A DNA stretch of 6,633 nt, taken from Paenibacillus sp. Its GTDB lineage: Bacteria > Bacillota > Bacilli > Paenibacillales > NBRC-103111. How positions within the stretch are numbered: position 1 is the first letter of the stretch; the number at the start of each line of letters is the position of its first letter. Made by a program: the position numbers and the translations under genes. Where the stretch lies: NCBI GenBank assembly GCA_029239545.1, contig JARBUQ010000265.1, positions 1-6,633 on the forward strand. Direction: 5' to 3'. Of the stretch, positions 1-4,750 are shown one piece after another. Under the pieces are notes generated by a model. It made no database searches. It was given only the letters and a program-made list of their open reading frames with translations, and was not told the DNA's origin.

Positions 1-1
1 G

Positions 2-106
2 ATGGAATTTGAGCATCTCCCGCCGATTGGGACATCCTACGCAGTAACCAACTATTACATATTTCGATTGATGAAAGGATACGTTCCAAATGACCATTCT
101 ACATAA
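2..106 (+). CDS. Possible 3' end of an upstream gene overlapping the ung start
   Basis: One frame is open from the left edge to a TAA at 104-106. It encodes about 34 visible residues, ending in ...MKGYVPNDHST. There is an ATG at position 2, but the frame may simply continue in from outside the window. If real, it overlaps the first 17 bp of ung, as often happens when two genes are translationally coupled. I see no convincing promoter between this frame and ung, which fits co-transcription, but a frame this short can also be open by chance. The family is not recognised. The call is weak and depends on sequence left of the window. Confidence 0.25.
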   Translation: MEFEHLPPIGTSYAVTNYYIFRLMKGYVPNDHST

Positions 107-770
107 TGACTGGGCACCGCTGCTTGACCCTGAATTCGACAAGCCCTATTACAAACAGCTTCGCCAATTCCTGGCCAGCGAATACCGCACTCATACGATT
201 TATCCCGACATGCATCATATATTCAACGCGCTTCATACAACCGGCTACAAGGACACGAGGGTGCTTATCTTAGGACAAGATCCCTATCATGGTCCTGGAC
301 AAGCGCATGGCCTGAGCTTCTCCGTACAGCCCGGTATACCCGCTCCGCCATCGCTCAAAAATATGTTTAAAGAGCTGCAAACCGACTTAGGCATTCCCAT
401 TGCTCAGCATGGCTACTTATTAAACTGGGCCAGGCAAGGGGTTTTACTGCTGAATACGGTCCTTACTGTTAGGGAAGCTACTCCAAATTCTCATAAGGGC
501 AAAGGCTGGGAAGCGTTTACAGATCGAATTATTGCTTTACTCAATGAACGCCCTGAACCGGTTATTTTCGTTTTGTGGGGGAGCAACGCTCAGCAAAAGC
601 TTCAACAAATTGATACTTCTAGCCATTTCGTTATCCAATCTGCCCATCCAAGTCCACTGTCTGCTCATCGCGGATTTTTTGGCAGTCGTCCTTTTTCTCG
701 CATTAATCAATATTTGAAACAAGTAGGCGCCTCAGAGATAGATTGGAAGCTGCCAGAGCTGACTAACTGA
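90..770 (+). CDS. ung: Uracil-DNA glycosylase, family 1 (UNG)
   Basis: This enzyme removes uracil from DNA, produced by cytosine deamination or dUMP misincorporation, and so starts base-excision repair in the cytoplasm. The 226 residues match the usual length for bacterial family-1 enzymes, and all key motifs are present. GQDPYH lies at residues 62-67, with the water-activating Asp64 and Tyr66. Phe77 in LSFSV stacks on the uracil. LLLN ends at Asn122, the uracil-reading Asn. HPSPLSAHRGFFGSRPF lies at about 186-202, with the catalytic His186 and the DNA-intercalating Leu190. The ATG at 90 is preceded by GAAAGGA at 73-79 with a 10-nt gap. A hairpin terminator follows directly. The converging ankyrin gene begins its 3' end 56 bp further on. 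Nothing is missing or truncated. The family assignment is close to certain. Confidence 0.98.
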   Translation: MTILHNDWAPLLDPEFDKPYYKQLRQFLASEYRTHTIYPDMHHIFNALHTTGYKDTRVLILGQDPYHGPGQAHGLSFSVQPGIPAPPSLKNMFKELQTDLGIPIAQHGYLLNWARQGVLLLNTVLTVREATPNSHKGKGWEAFTDRIIALLNERPEPVIFVLWGSNAQQKLQQIDTSSHFVIQSAHPSPLSAHRGFFGSRPFSRINQYLKQVGASEIDWKLPELTN

Positions 771-779
771 CGATCAAAC

Positions 780-810
780 AAGGTAGTAATCCGATAGATT
801 GCTGCCTTTT
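780..810 (+). terminator. Intrinsic terminator of ung
   Basis: A 12-bp stem (780-791 with 797-808) has a 5-nt loop and runs into TTTT, then CCCTTTA. Two pairs are U-G wobbles when read on the + strand. On the - strand these become A-C mismatches, so the hairpin is built mainly for ung. It may act only weakly on the converging ankyrin transcript. Confidence 0.85.
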
Positions 811-826
811 CCCTTTATCTGCTCTT

Positions 827-1492
827 CTATGAATTCCTGGACAAGTACTCCTGGATTACGCTGACAATCTCACTATCCCCTGACTCATCCGCCATAGCTG
901 CCGCTGATACGCCTGCCTCATTAACAGCTGCCGGATCTGCTCCGTGCTTCAGAAGCAAGCGAACCATCTCGACCTGCTTGTTGTGTACCGCTCCGTGCAG
1001 CGGAGTCCAATCGGACTGCTGTCTCGCACTCACATCTGCCCCATTGTGCACAAGCAATTCAGCTATCGCAAGCTTGCGTGTAGCTACAGCACTATGCAGA
1101 GGAGTGACCCGCATCGCATTATAGGAATGTACACGAACATCAGCCCCTTGTTTCACAAGGAAAGCAGCCACATCCTCATGCCCAAAAAAAGCTGCAAGTC
1201 CAATCGGAGTAAACCCGTCATGGGCGAAGCTGTTCAACAACTCTGGTCTCTGCAATAGCAAAGCTCTTACAGTCTCCAGCTTGCCAATAGCACAAGCCTC
1301 ATACAAATTCAGCATCGCTCCTGATTCCAGCAGAAACCCGACTATATCCTTAGCCCCGTAGTAGGCAGATAACATAATAGGGCTATTGCCCTGCATATCC
1401 CTCTTGTTCACAAGCTCCGGACGCCCTGCGCATAGCATGGTAACGGTTTCGAGATCTTTACGCTTCACCGCATCGAATATAGATTGCTGCAT
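827..1492 (-). CDS. Ankyrin-repeat protein
   Basis: This 221-residue protein is made almost entirely of ankyrin repeats, a helix-turn-helix scaffold for protein-protein binding. About seven units can be placed: roughly residues 4-30 (divergent), 34-62, 63-90, 92-122, 128-156, 161-190 and a degenerate cap at 194-219. Repeats 4-6 carry the clearest signatures: TPLHSAV and TPLHGAV at their starts, and LLVHNGADV and LLLKHGADP at their ends. There is no signal peptide, membrane segment or catalytic domain, so it is probably a soluble cytoplasmic binding protein with an unknown partner. The ATG start is supported by AGGAGG at 1502-1507 with a 9-nt gap. It stands alone, converging on ung and downstream of a terminated oxidoreductase gene, with its own promoter. 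Neighbours give no hint of its role. The fold is certain; the function is not known. Confidence 0.92.
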   Translation of the reverse strand: MQQSIFDAVKRKDLETVTMLCAGRPELVNKRDMQGNSPIMLSAYYGAKDIVGFLLESGAMLNLYEACAIGKLETVRALLLQRPELLNSFAHDGFTPIGLAAFFGHEDVAAFLVKQGADVRVHSYNAMRVTPLHSAVATRKLAIAELLVHNGADVSARQQSDWTPLHGAVHNKQVEMVRLLLKHGADPAAVNEAGVSAAAMADESGDSEIVSVIQEYLSRNS

Positions 1493-1535
1493 GCTTTTAC
1501 GCCTCCTAAGCTATTACCGTTCCTTCTATCTGTTT

Positions 1536-1565
1536 AGTATAACGGAAAAACAATCAGAACAACAA
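1536..1565 (-). promoter_or_regulatory. Putative sigma-A promoter of the ankyrin gene
   Basis: On the minus strand, TATACT (1541-1536) matches the -10 consensus at 5 of 6 positions. An 18-bp spacer separates it from TTGTTG (1565-1560), which matches the -35 only in its TTG. The -35 sits within the T-tract of the upstream gene's terminator. Initiation near 1529 would give a leader of about 37 nt that includes the AGGAGG site. Confidence 0.5.
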
Positions 1566-1597
1566 TAAAACCGCCTCGCGTATTATACGCTGGGCGG
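1560..1597 (-). terminator. Intrinsic terminator of the Gfo/Idh/MocA gene
   Basis: The stem pairs CCGCC (1571-1575) with GGCGG (1593-1597). A 2x2 internal loop follows, then GCGTA pairs with TACGC around a 3-nt loop. On the minus strand it is followed by TTTTATTGTTGTT. It lies 19 bp after the oxidoreductase stop codon. There is no T-run on the + side, so it works in one direction only. Confidence 0.85.
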
Positions 1598-1615
1598 CTT
1601 GGGGCGAACTTAGGA

Positions 1616-2695
1616 TTAAGCTGAGTATATTTGTGGATTCTGGCGACGACATTCTTCCATTACAGCCATTTGTTGACGGACCTGCTGTGGAGTAATCTCG
1701 GACTCGGCACCCTCTGTCAAGGTTGAGTATAGGTTCGTATACAAGGTGCTGGTCATGGTCTCGAATGCTGATCCTCCCTCTGGCACAGTCAATTCCCAGG
1801 AATCTTCATACCAAGTCAGTTTCTCACTGCAGTAAGCAGGGCTTCCATTGGCGTCCATAAGAGGCGTTTTGGTAAGCACTTGCTCAGGAGCTTCATCGGA
1901 TTTGAAATACTTCCAAGTGAGCTTCTGCGTGTTGCCTGTTAATCCGCCGTTCGTGCCTTGAATCGTGAATTGGGCTCTAGGAAATGCGGAGCAGGAGGAA
2001 ATCTCCAAATCTATAGTAGGACGCCCTTGGCCTCTGAGAATAATCTTCACATAATCCTCAGCATCTCCGAATGTATTGGCGCGATCCATAATACAAGTTA
2101 CTTGAGGCATAATATCCGTTCCGAACAATTGCAAGGCTTGATCAACAGGGTGAGGTCCTGTATTCATCAAGTTGCCTCCGTTGTTGCTTTGCAATGTTTG
2201 CCAGTCCCAGCGGCGCGCGAAGCCATTGCTCGTGAAATCCACTTGAACAATTCGTCCCAATACGCCGGATGCAATCAACTCACGCATCTTGACGAAAGCA
2301 GGCATGTATCTCGATTGTTGGAATACAGCCAGAGTTGCTCCTGATTTCTCCGAGGCAGCAATTAATTGATCCACTTCTTCAGGGGTCTTGGCAAGCGGCT
2401 TCTCACACAGAACGTTAATTCCGCGATTCAGCAGATCGAGGGTAATCGGGAAATGCAGGTCGCTTGGGGAAGCATTGACGACCAGATCCAACTGTTCGGA
2501 TTGTACCATTTCTTCCCAAGTTGAGTAAGCATTACAGCTGAATTCTTCTACTGCGCGATTACGTCGATCCTCCATACCGTCAGCTACTGCTGTAATCGTA
2601 TACTTATCTTGCAAACGAGCCAAGCCAAGACCGTGAATATTCCGGCCGCTTCGGCCTTGTCCGATGATTCCTACTTTAATGAGTGAATTGCTCAT
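1616..2695 (-). CDS. Gfo/Idh/MocA-family NAD(P)-dependent oxidoreductase
   Basis: This 359-residue protein has the usual length and layout of Gfo/Idh/MocA dehydrogenases, which oxidise or reduce sugars, polyols (such as inositol) or related compounds in the cytoplasm. The N-terminal Rossmann fold shows VGIIGQGRSG (residues 8-17; GxGxxG type) and VAD ending the second strand at Asp39, consistent with NAD use. The family's CEKPLAKT motif is at 97-104, with Lys99 as the expected catalytic lysine. GGNLMNTGPHPVDQALQLFG (173-192) carries the HxxxD-type motif, with His182 and Asp185. The rest is the alpha/beta substrate-binding domain. The ATG is supported by AGAGGA at 2705-2710 with a 9-nt gap. An AraC-type regulator lies 134 bp upstream on the same strand with no terminator between them, so co-transcription or direct control is likely. 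The substrate cannot be read from sequence. Confidence 0.95.
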   Translation of the reverse strand: MSNSLIKVGIIGQGRSGRNIHGLGLARLQDKYTITAVADGMEDRRNRAVEEFSCNAYSTWEEMVQSEQLDLVVNASPSDLHFPITLDLLNRGINVLCEKPLAKTPEEVDQLIAASEKSGATLAVFQQSRYMPAFVKMRELIASGVLGRIVQVDFTSNGFARRWDWQTLQSNNGGNLMNTGPHPVDQALQLFGTDIMPQVTCIMDRANTFGDAEDYVKIILRGQGRPTIDLEISSCSAFPRAQFTIQGTNGGLTGNTQKLTWKYFKSDEAPEQVLTKTPLMDANGSPAYCSEKLTWYEDSWELTVPEGGSAFETMTSTLYTNLYSTLTEGAESEITPQQVRQQMAVMEECRRQNPQIYSA

Positions 2696-2829
2696 AATGT
2701 GTTATCCTCTTTTCACAATTAGAATGAGTGCATGCAGCAATCCGCTTCATGCTATACTGAAGACCGCTATAAGTACTATACCCCGCAGCAGTCTTTTGCT
2801 TCTTGCACTATTTTTGTACATGCTTTGCT
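2696..2829 (-). promoter_or_regulatory. Gap between the AraC-type regulator and the oxidoreductase, with a possible control region
   Basis: No T-run terminator follows the regulator gene, so read-through is possible. On the minus strand the gap holds three copies of TATAG (complement of CTATA at 2752-2756, 2767-2771 and 2776-2780) and an 8-bp palindrome TGCATGCA (2729-2736). TATAGT at 2780-2775 resembles a -10, but no acceptable -35 lies at the right distance. That would fit an activator-dependent promoter, possibly one driven by the adjacent regulator. This is inference from poor consensus matches. Confidence 0.3.
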
Positions 2830-3747
2830 TTATTTTACGGTCATACCAGGTGCGCTTGCCATAGGAGCAAACATCTTTTTATACTCAGTTGGTGTTAGTC
2901 CTGTCCGTTTCTTGAACGTACGAATGAAATGACTCAGGTGACGGAAACCAACCTGGAAGCAAATCTGGGTCATCGAATGGACATCATGGCGAATAAGCTC
3001 CATCGCTCTCTCAATTCTTACCTCATGCACAAATTCTACAAAAGACTGCCCGGATTCTTTCTTGAATGCATGGCTGAAGTACGTCGGGGTCATATTAACT
3101 AAATCTGCTGCCTTCTCAAGCGGGATATCTTGACTGTAATTATCGCATATATACTGAATCACACAACCGAAAGGTCTCTCGTTGAGCCGAACCGTATTGC
3201 TAACTTGCCGCTTCAGTGTTTTGCGGGATTCCCGGTCGATCAGGATCAGCAATTTGACCAAATTAATTCTGGTGGAAAATTCATAGCCTGATTCTTTATG
3301 CGCGAATTCGTCCTGGATATCAAACAATAATTGCTCCACCAAAAGCTGCTTATCCTTACTGATGTGAAGCCAAGGCTGCAGCCATTCAGAGATGTCATCT
3401 GCATGATTGTGGTCTCTCATATACCAAGTGATCGAATCAGAGAATGATTTCAACTCGTCATGGACCAGAAACGGCATAAAATCGATTAATACAATTTCAA
3501 ATTCCTTGCCTGCAAACGCATTAAGGCTATGCTCAATACCTGGCGGTATAATGAAAATATCGCCTTTGCCTACAGTAAGAAACTTCCCGCGAAATTGATG
3601 ACAGCAAACCCCCTTCATTACATAAGCAATCTGAATATAATCATGCTTGTGCAAAGACTGCTGGAGATCTTGCCTGTTATAACGGATGAATTTGAAAGGA
3701 AAGCCTTCAACCTTCTGGTTCTTGTACTCATATAACGGGATATTCAA
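2830..3747 (-). CDS. AraC-family transcription regulator with N-terminal cupin sensor
   Basis: This 305-residue DNA-binding regulator probably senses a small molecule, often a sugar. Residues about 15-90 form an AraC-type cupin: His33 and His35 in SLHKHDYIQI, then GDIFIIPPGIEHSL at 62-75. The C-terminal part (about 192-293) is the double helix-turn-helix domain, with helix-turn-helix one around IPLEKAADLVNMTPTYFSHAFKK (208-230). The family signature follows at about 245-291, including ICFQVGFRHLSHFIRTFKK and GLTPTEYKK. The start is TTG at 3747. It has an excellent GGGAGGA at 3756-3762 with an 8-9 nt gap, while the nearby upstream ATG (3764-3762) runs into a stop after six codons. It shares a strand with the downstream oxidoreductase and is divergent from the cupin gene, so it could control either or both and itself. 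Confidence 0.95.
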   Translation of the reverse strand: MNIPLYEYKNQKVEGFPFKFIRYNRQDLQQSLHKHDYIQIAYVMKGVCCHQFRGKFLTVGKGDIFIIPPGIEHSLNAFAGKEFEIVLIDFMPFLVHDELKSFSDSITWYMRDHNHADDISEWLQPWLHISKDKQLLVEQLLFDIQDEFAHKESGYEFSTRINLVKLLILIDRESRKTLKRQVSNTVRLNERPFGCVIQYICDNYSQDIPLEKAADLVNMTPTYFSHAFKKESGQSFVEFVHEVRIERAMELIRHDVHSMTQICFQVGFRHLSHFIRTFKKRTGLTPTEYKKMFAPMASAPGMTVK

Positions 3748-3940
3748 TGCGATAATCCTCCCATACTAGAGCGATTCTCAATCTCTAGCATAGTACAAAT
3801 CGGGTCTTGGAACAACCTGAATTTGACTGTTGTCGGATTCAATTGATGTACCGGGAGTTAAATAGTAGGATAACCTCTTTTTCCTTATAACTGCAAGGCT
3901 TCACAAAATCAGCACTTCATGTTCAGGAGGGATACCTATC
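3748..3940. promoter_or_regulatory. Divergent control region between the AraC-type regulator and the cupin gene
   Basis: This 193-bp region must carry the start signals of both flanking genes. Toward the cupin, TTGATG (3843-3848) and TAGGAT (3866-3871) are spaced 17 bp, each 4 of 6 to consensus. TATAAC (3886-3891) is a better -10 but has no good -35. Toward the regulator, TACTAT (minus strand, 3795-3790) is a modest -10 with a poor -35. An 8-bp palindrome TCAATTGA (3839-3846) overlaps the cupin -35, and an inverted repeat lies at 3766-3788. Weak promoter matches with inverted repeats suit a regulated region, but no operator is proven. Confidence 0.45.
3766..3788 (-). repeat. Inverted repeat in the leader of the AraC-type regulator
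   Basis: CTAGAG (3766-3771) and CTCTAG (3783-3788) form a perfect 6-bp inverted repeat. The pairing continues inward through ATT/AAT (3774-3776 with 3780-3782) once a CG bulge is allowed, leaving a 3-nt CTC loop. It lies directly after the candidate -10 and 3 bp before the Shine-Dalgarno complement at 3756-3762. It could be an operator over the transcription start or a 5' hairpin in the transcript. Confidence 0.5.
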
Positions 3941-4444
3941 ATGCAGCAAATAAGAGTGAAAACTTATTATTTTCGAGATGACGGCGCTATTCCAAATCAT
4001 CCCGCATGGCCGGTTATTTTGTACCCGGGTGTGTGGAAGGATCAGCCGGAGCAGACGGAAACTCTGTTTAATCGCCACCATTGGCTGAATAGCTGGACGA
4101 ATGGGGTCTATGACTACCATCATTATCACAGTAATACCCACGAAGTCTTAGGAGTTATCCAAGGCTCTGCTGTTATTCAATTAGGAGGAAAGCTTGGCCG
4201 TAAGTTTCAAATCCAGACCGGAGATGTGCTTTTGCTGCCCGCTGGTACCGGACATAAGAAAATTTCTTCCAGCGATGATTTTCTAATTGTCGGAGCTTAT
4301 CCGGAGGGCTCAGACTACAATCTGCACACAGGCGAGGAAAGCGACCGTCCTGAAGTGTTGGAGGAGATTAAGCAGGTTCCGGCTCCGTGGCAAGATCCCG
4401 TATACGGTGAAGATGGTCCTGTACAGGAATACTATGTAAAATGA
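3941..4444 (+). CDS. Single-domain cupin protein, YjlB-like
   Basis: This is a 167-residue small cytoplasmic cupin resembling the uncharacterised Bacillus YjlB group. Both cupin motifs are intact. Motif 1, G(X)5HXH(X)4E(X)6G, starts at Gly55 with the expected metal ligands His61, His63 and Glu68, ending at Gly75. Motif 2, G(X)5PXG(X)2H, runs from Gly94 to His105, the fourth ligand; the usual Asn four residues later is Ser. A metal-dependent enzyme or small-molecule binder is therefore likely, but the reaction is unknown. The C-terminal tail (about 132-163), with RPEVLEEIKQVPAPWQDPVYG and a following EDGP, is typical of this group. The ATG is set by AGGAGGG at 3925-3931 with a 9-nt gap. It is divergent from the AraC-type gene, which may regulate it. 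It is followed by a long hairpin without a T-run. Confidence 0.88.
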   Translation: MQQIRVKTYYFRDDGAIPNHPAWPVILYPGVWKDQPEQTETLFNRHHWLNSWTNGVYDYHHYHSNTHEVLGVIQGSAVIQLGGKLGRKFQIQTGDVLLLPAGTGHKKISSSDDFLIVGAYPEGSDYNLHTGEESDRPEVLEEIKQVPAPWQDPVYGEDGPVQEYYVK

Positions 4445-4488
4445 CAGAACAAACCCATAAGAAATAGGCCAGGGAAGATCCGTGACGT

Positions 4489-4533
4489 TTCAACCACTAC
4501 CTCCTTGTTAAACCAAGCGGGGTAGTGGTTGAA
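4489..4533. repeat. Long near-perfect hairpin downstream of the cupin gene
   Basis: Fifteen pairs join 4489-4503 to 4519-4533, with one G-T wobble. After a single bulged C at 4518, four more pairs join CTTG (4504-4507) to CAAG (4514-4517), closing a 6-nt loop. Neither strand has a T-run after the stem, so it is not a standard intrinsic terminator, although it could mark the 3' end of the cupin mRNA. The + strand of the left arm contains ACCTCCTT (4499-4506), which matches the anti-Shine-Dalgarno end of 16S rRNA. The minus strand therefore carries AAGGAGGT. Confidence 0.85.
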
Positions 4534-4597
4534 CAATGGTGCGGGTCTGTTTGATCTGTTGTGCGGATGCTAGTGCTATCACTTTCAGGGCATAAAT

Positions 4598-4626
4598 ATG
4601 ACAAACAAACTTAAACAAGGTATACT
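4598..4626 (+). promoter_or_regulatory. Sigma-A-type promoter of the luciferase-like gene
   Basis: ATGACA (4598-4603) and TATACT (4621-4626) each match consensus at 5 of 6 positions and are separated by an ideal 17 bp. It is the best promoter in the window. Initiation near 4633 leaves an untranslated leader of about 118 nt before the ATG at 4751. Confidence 0.75.
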
Positions 4627-4656
4627 AAAGATACTAACTTACAAAAATGTGGCTAC

Positions 4657-4687
4657 TTGTTATTCGTTCCAACAAACCGAATAATAG
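4657..4687 (+). repeat. Inverted repeat in the leader of the luciferase-like gene
   Basis: TTGTTATTCG (4657-4666) pairs with CGAATAATAG (4678-4687). The inner TTATTCG/CGAATAA part is a perfect 7 bp, followed outward by G-U, T-A and U-G, around an 11-nt loop. It could be an mRNA hairpin or a repressor operator downstream of the promoter. No T-run follows, so it is not a terminator. Confidence 0.5.
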
Positions 4688-4734
4688 AAATGCCCGTCAA
4701 AGTTTCAAAGGAAGCAATCAGGATTGAATTATTT

Positions 4735-4740
4735 AGGAGG
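4735..4740 (+). promoter_or_regulatory. Ribosome binding site that fixes the start of the luciferase-like gene
   Basis: AGGAGG sits 10 nt before the ATG at 4751. The longer reading from the TTG at 4724 would place this site inside the coding region, and that TTG has only a weak AAGGAAG about 9 nt upstream. The ATG is therefore the better start. Confidence 0.88.
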
Positions 4741-4750
4741 CTGTTATTTA

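Larger units (their letters stand above)
4445..4750. other. 306-bp gene-free stretch between the cupin and luciferase-like genes
   Basis: I find no supportable gene here. From left to right it holds a long hairpin (4489-4533), an unremarkable stretch, a good sigma-A-type promoter (4598-4626), a roughly 118-nt leader with an inverted repeat (4657-4687), and the AGGAGG ribosome binding site (4735-4740). A 28-codon frame from the ATG at 4598 overlaps the promoter and has only a weak AGGG site, so I do not call it. Confidence 0.6.

Noticed and set aside
944..1258. 104-codon plus-strand open frame across the ankyrin repeats
   Set aside because: It is the shadow of the repeat-bearing gene on the other strand, with no domain of its own.
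1958..2344. 128-codon plus-strand open frame inside the oxidoreductase gene
   Set aside because: It is antisense to conserved motifs of a certain gene and has no family signature.
2699..2720. Possible catabolite-repression (cre) site near the oxidoreductase start, TGAAAAGAGGATAACA on the minus strand
   Set aside because: It lacks the central CG and is not palindromic; it is better explained as the ribosome binding site region.
2732..2932. 66-codon plus-strand open frames crossing the gap between the AraC-type regulator and the oxidoreductase
   Set aside because: They overlap the regulator's conserved C-terminus and have no good ribosome binding site.
3923..4141. 72-codon minus-strand open frame over the cupin start
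   Set aside because: It is antisense to the cupin's N-terminal coding region and has no support beyond being open.
4598..4684. 28-codon frame from the ATG at 4598
   Set aside because: Its start codon is part of the ATGACA -35 element and the frame spans the promoter; a transcript from that promoter would start after the ATG.
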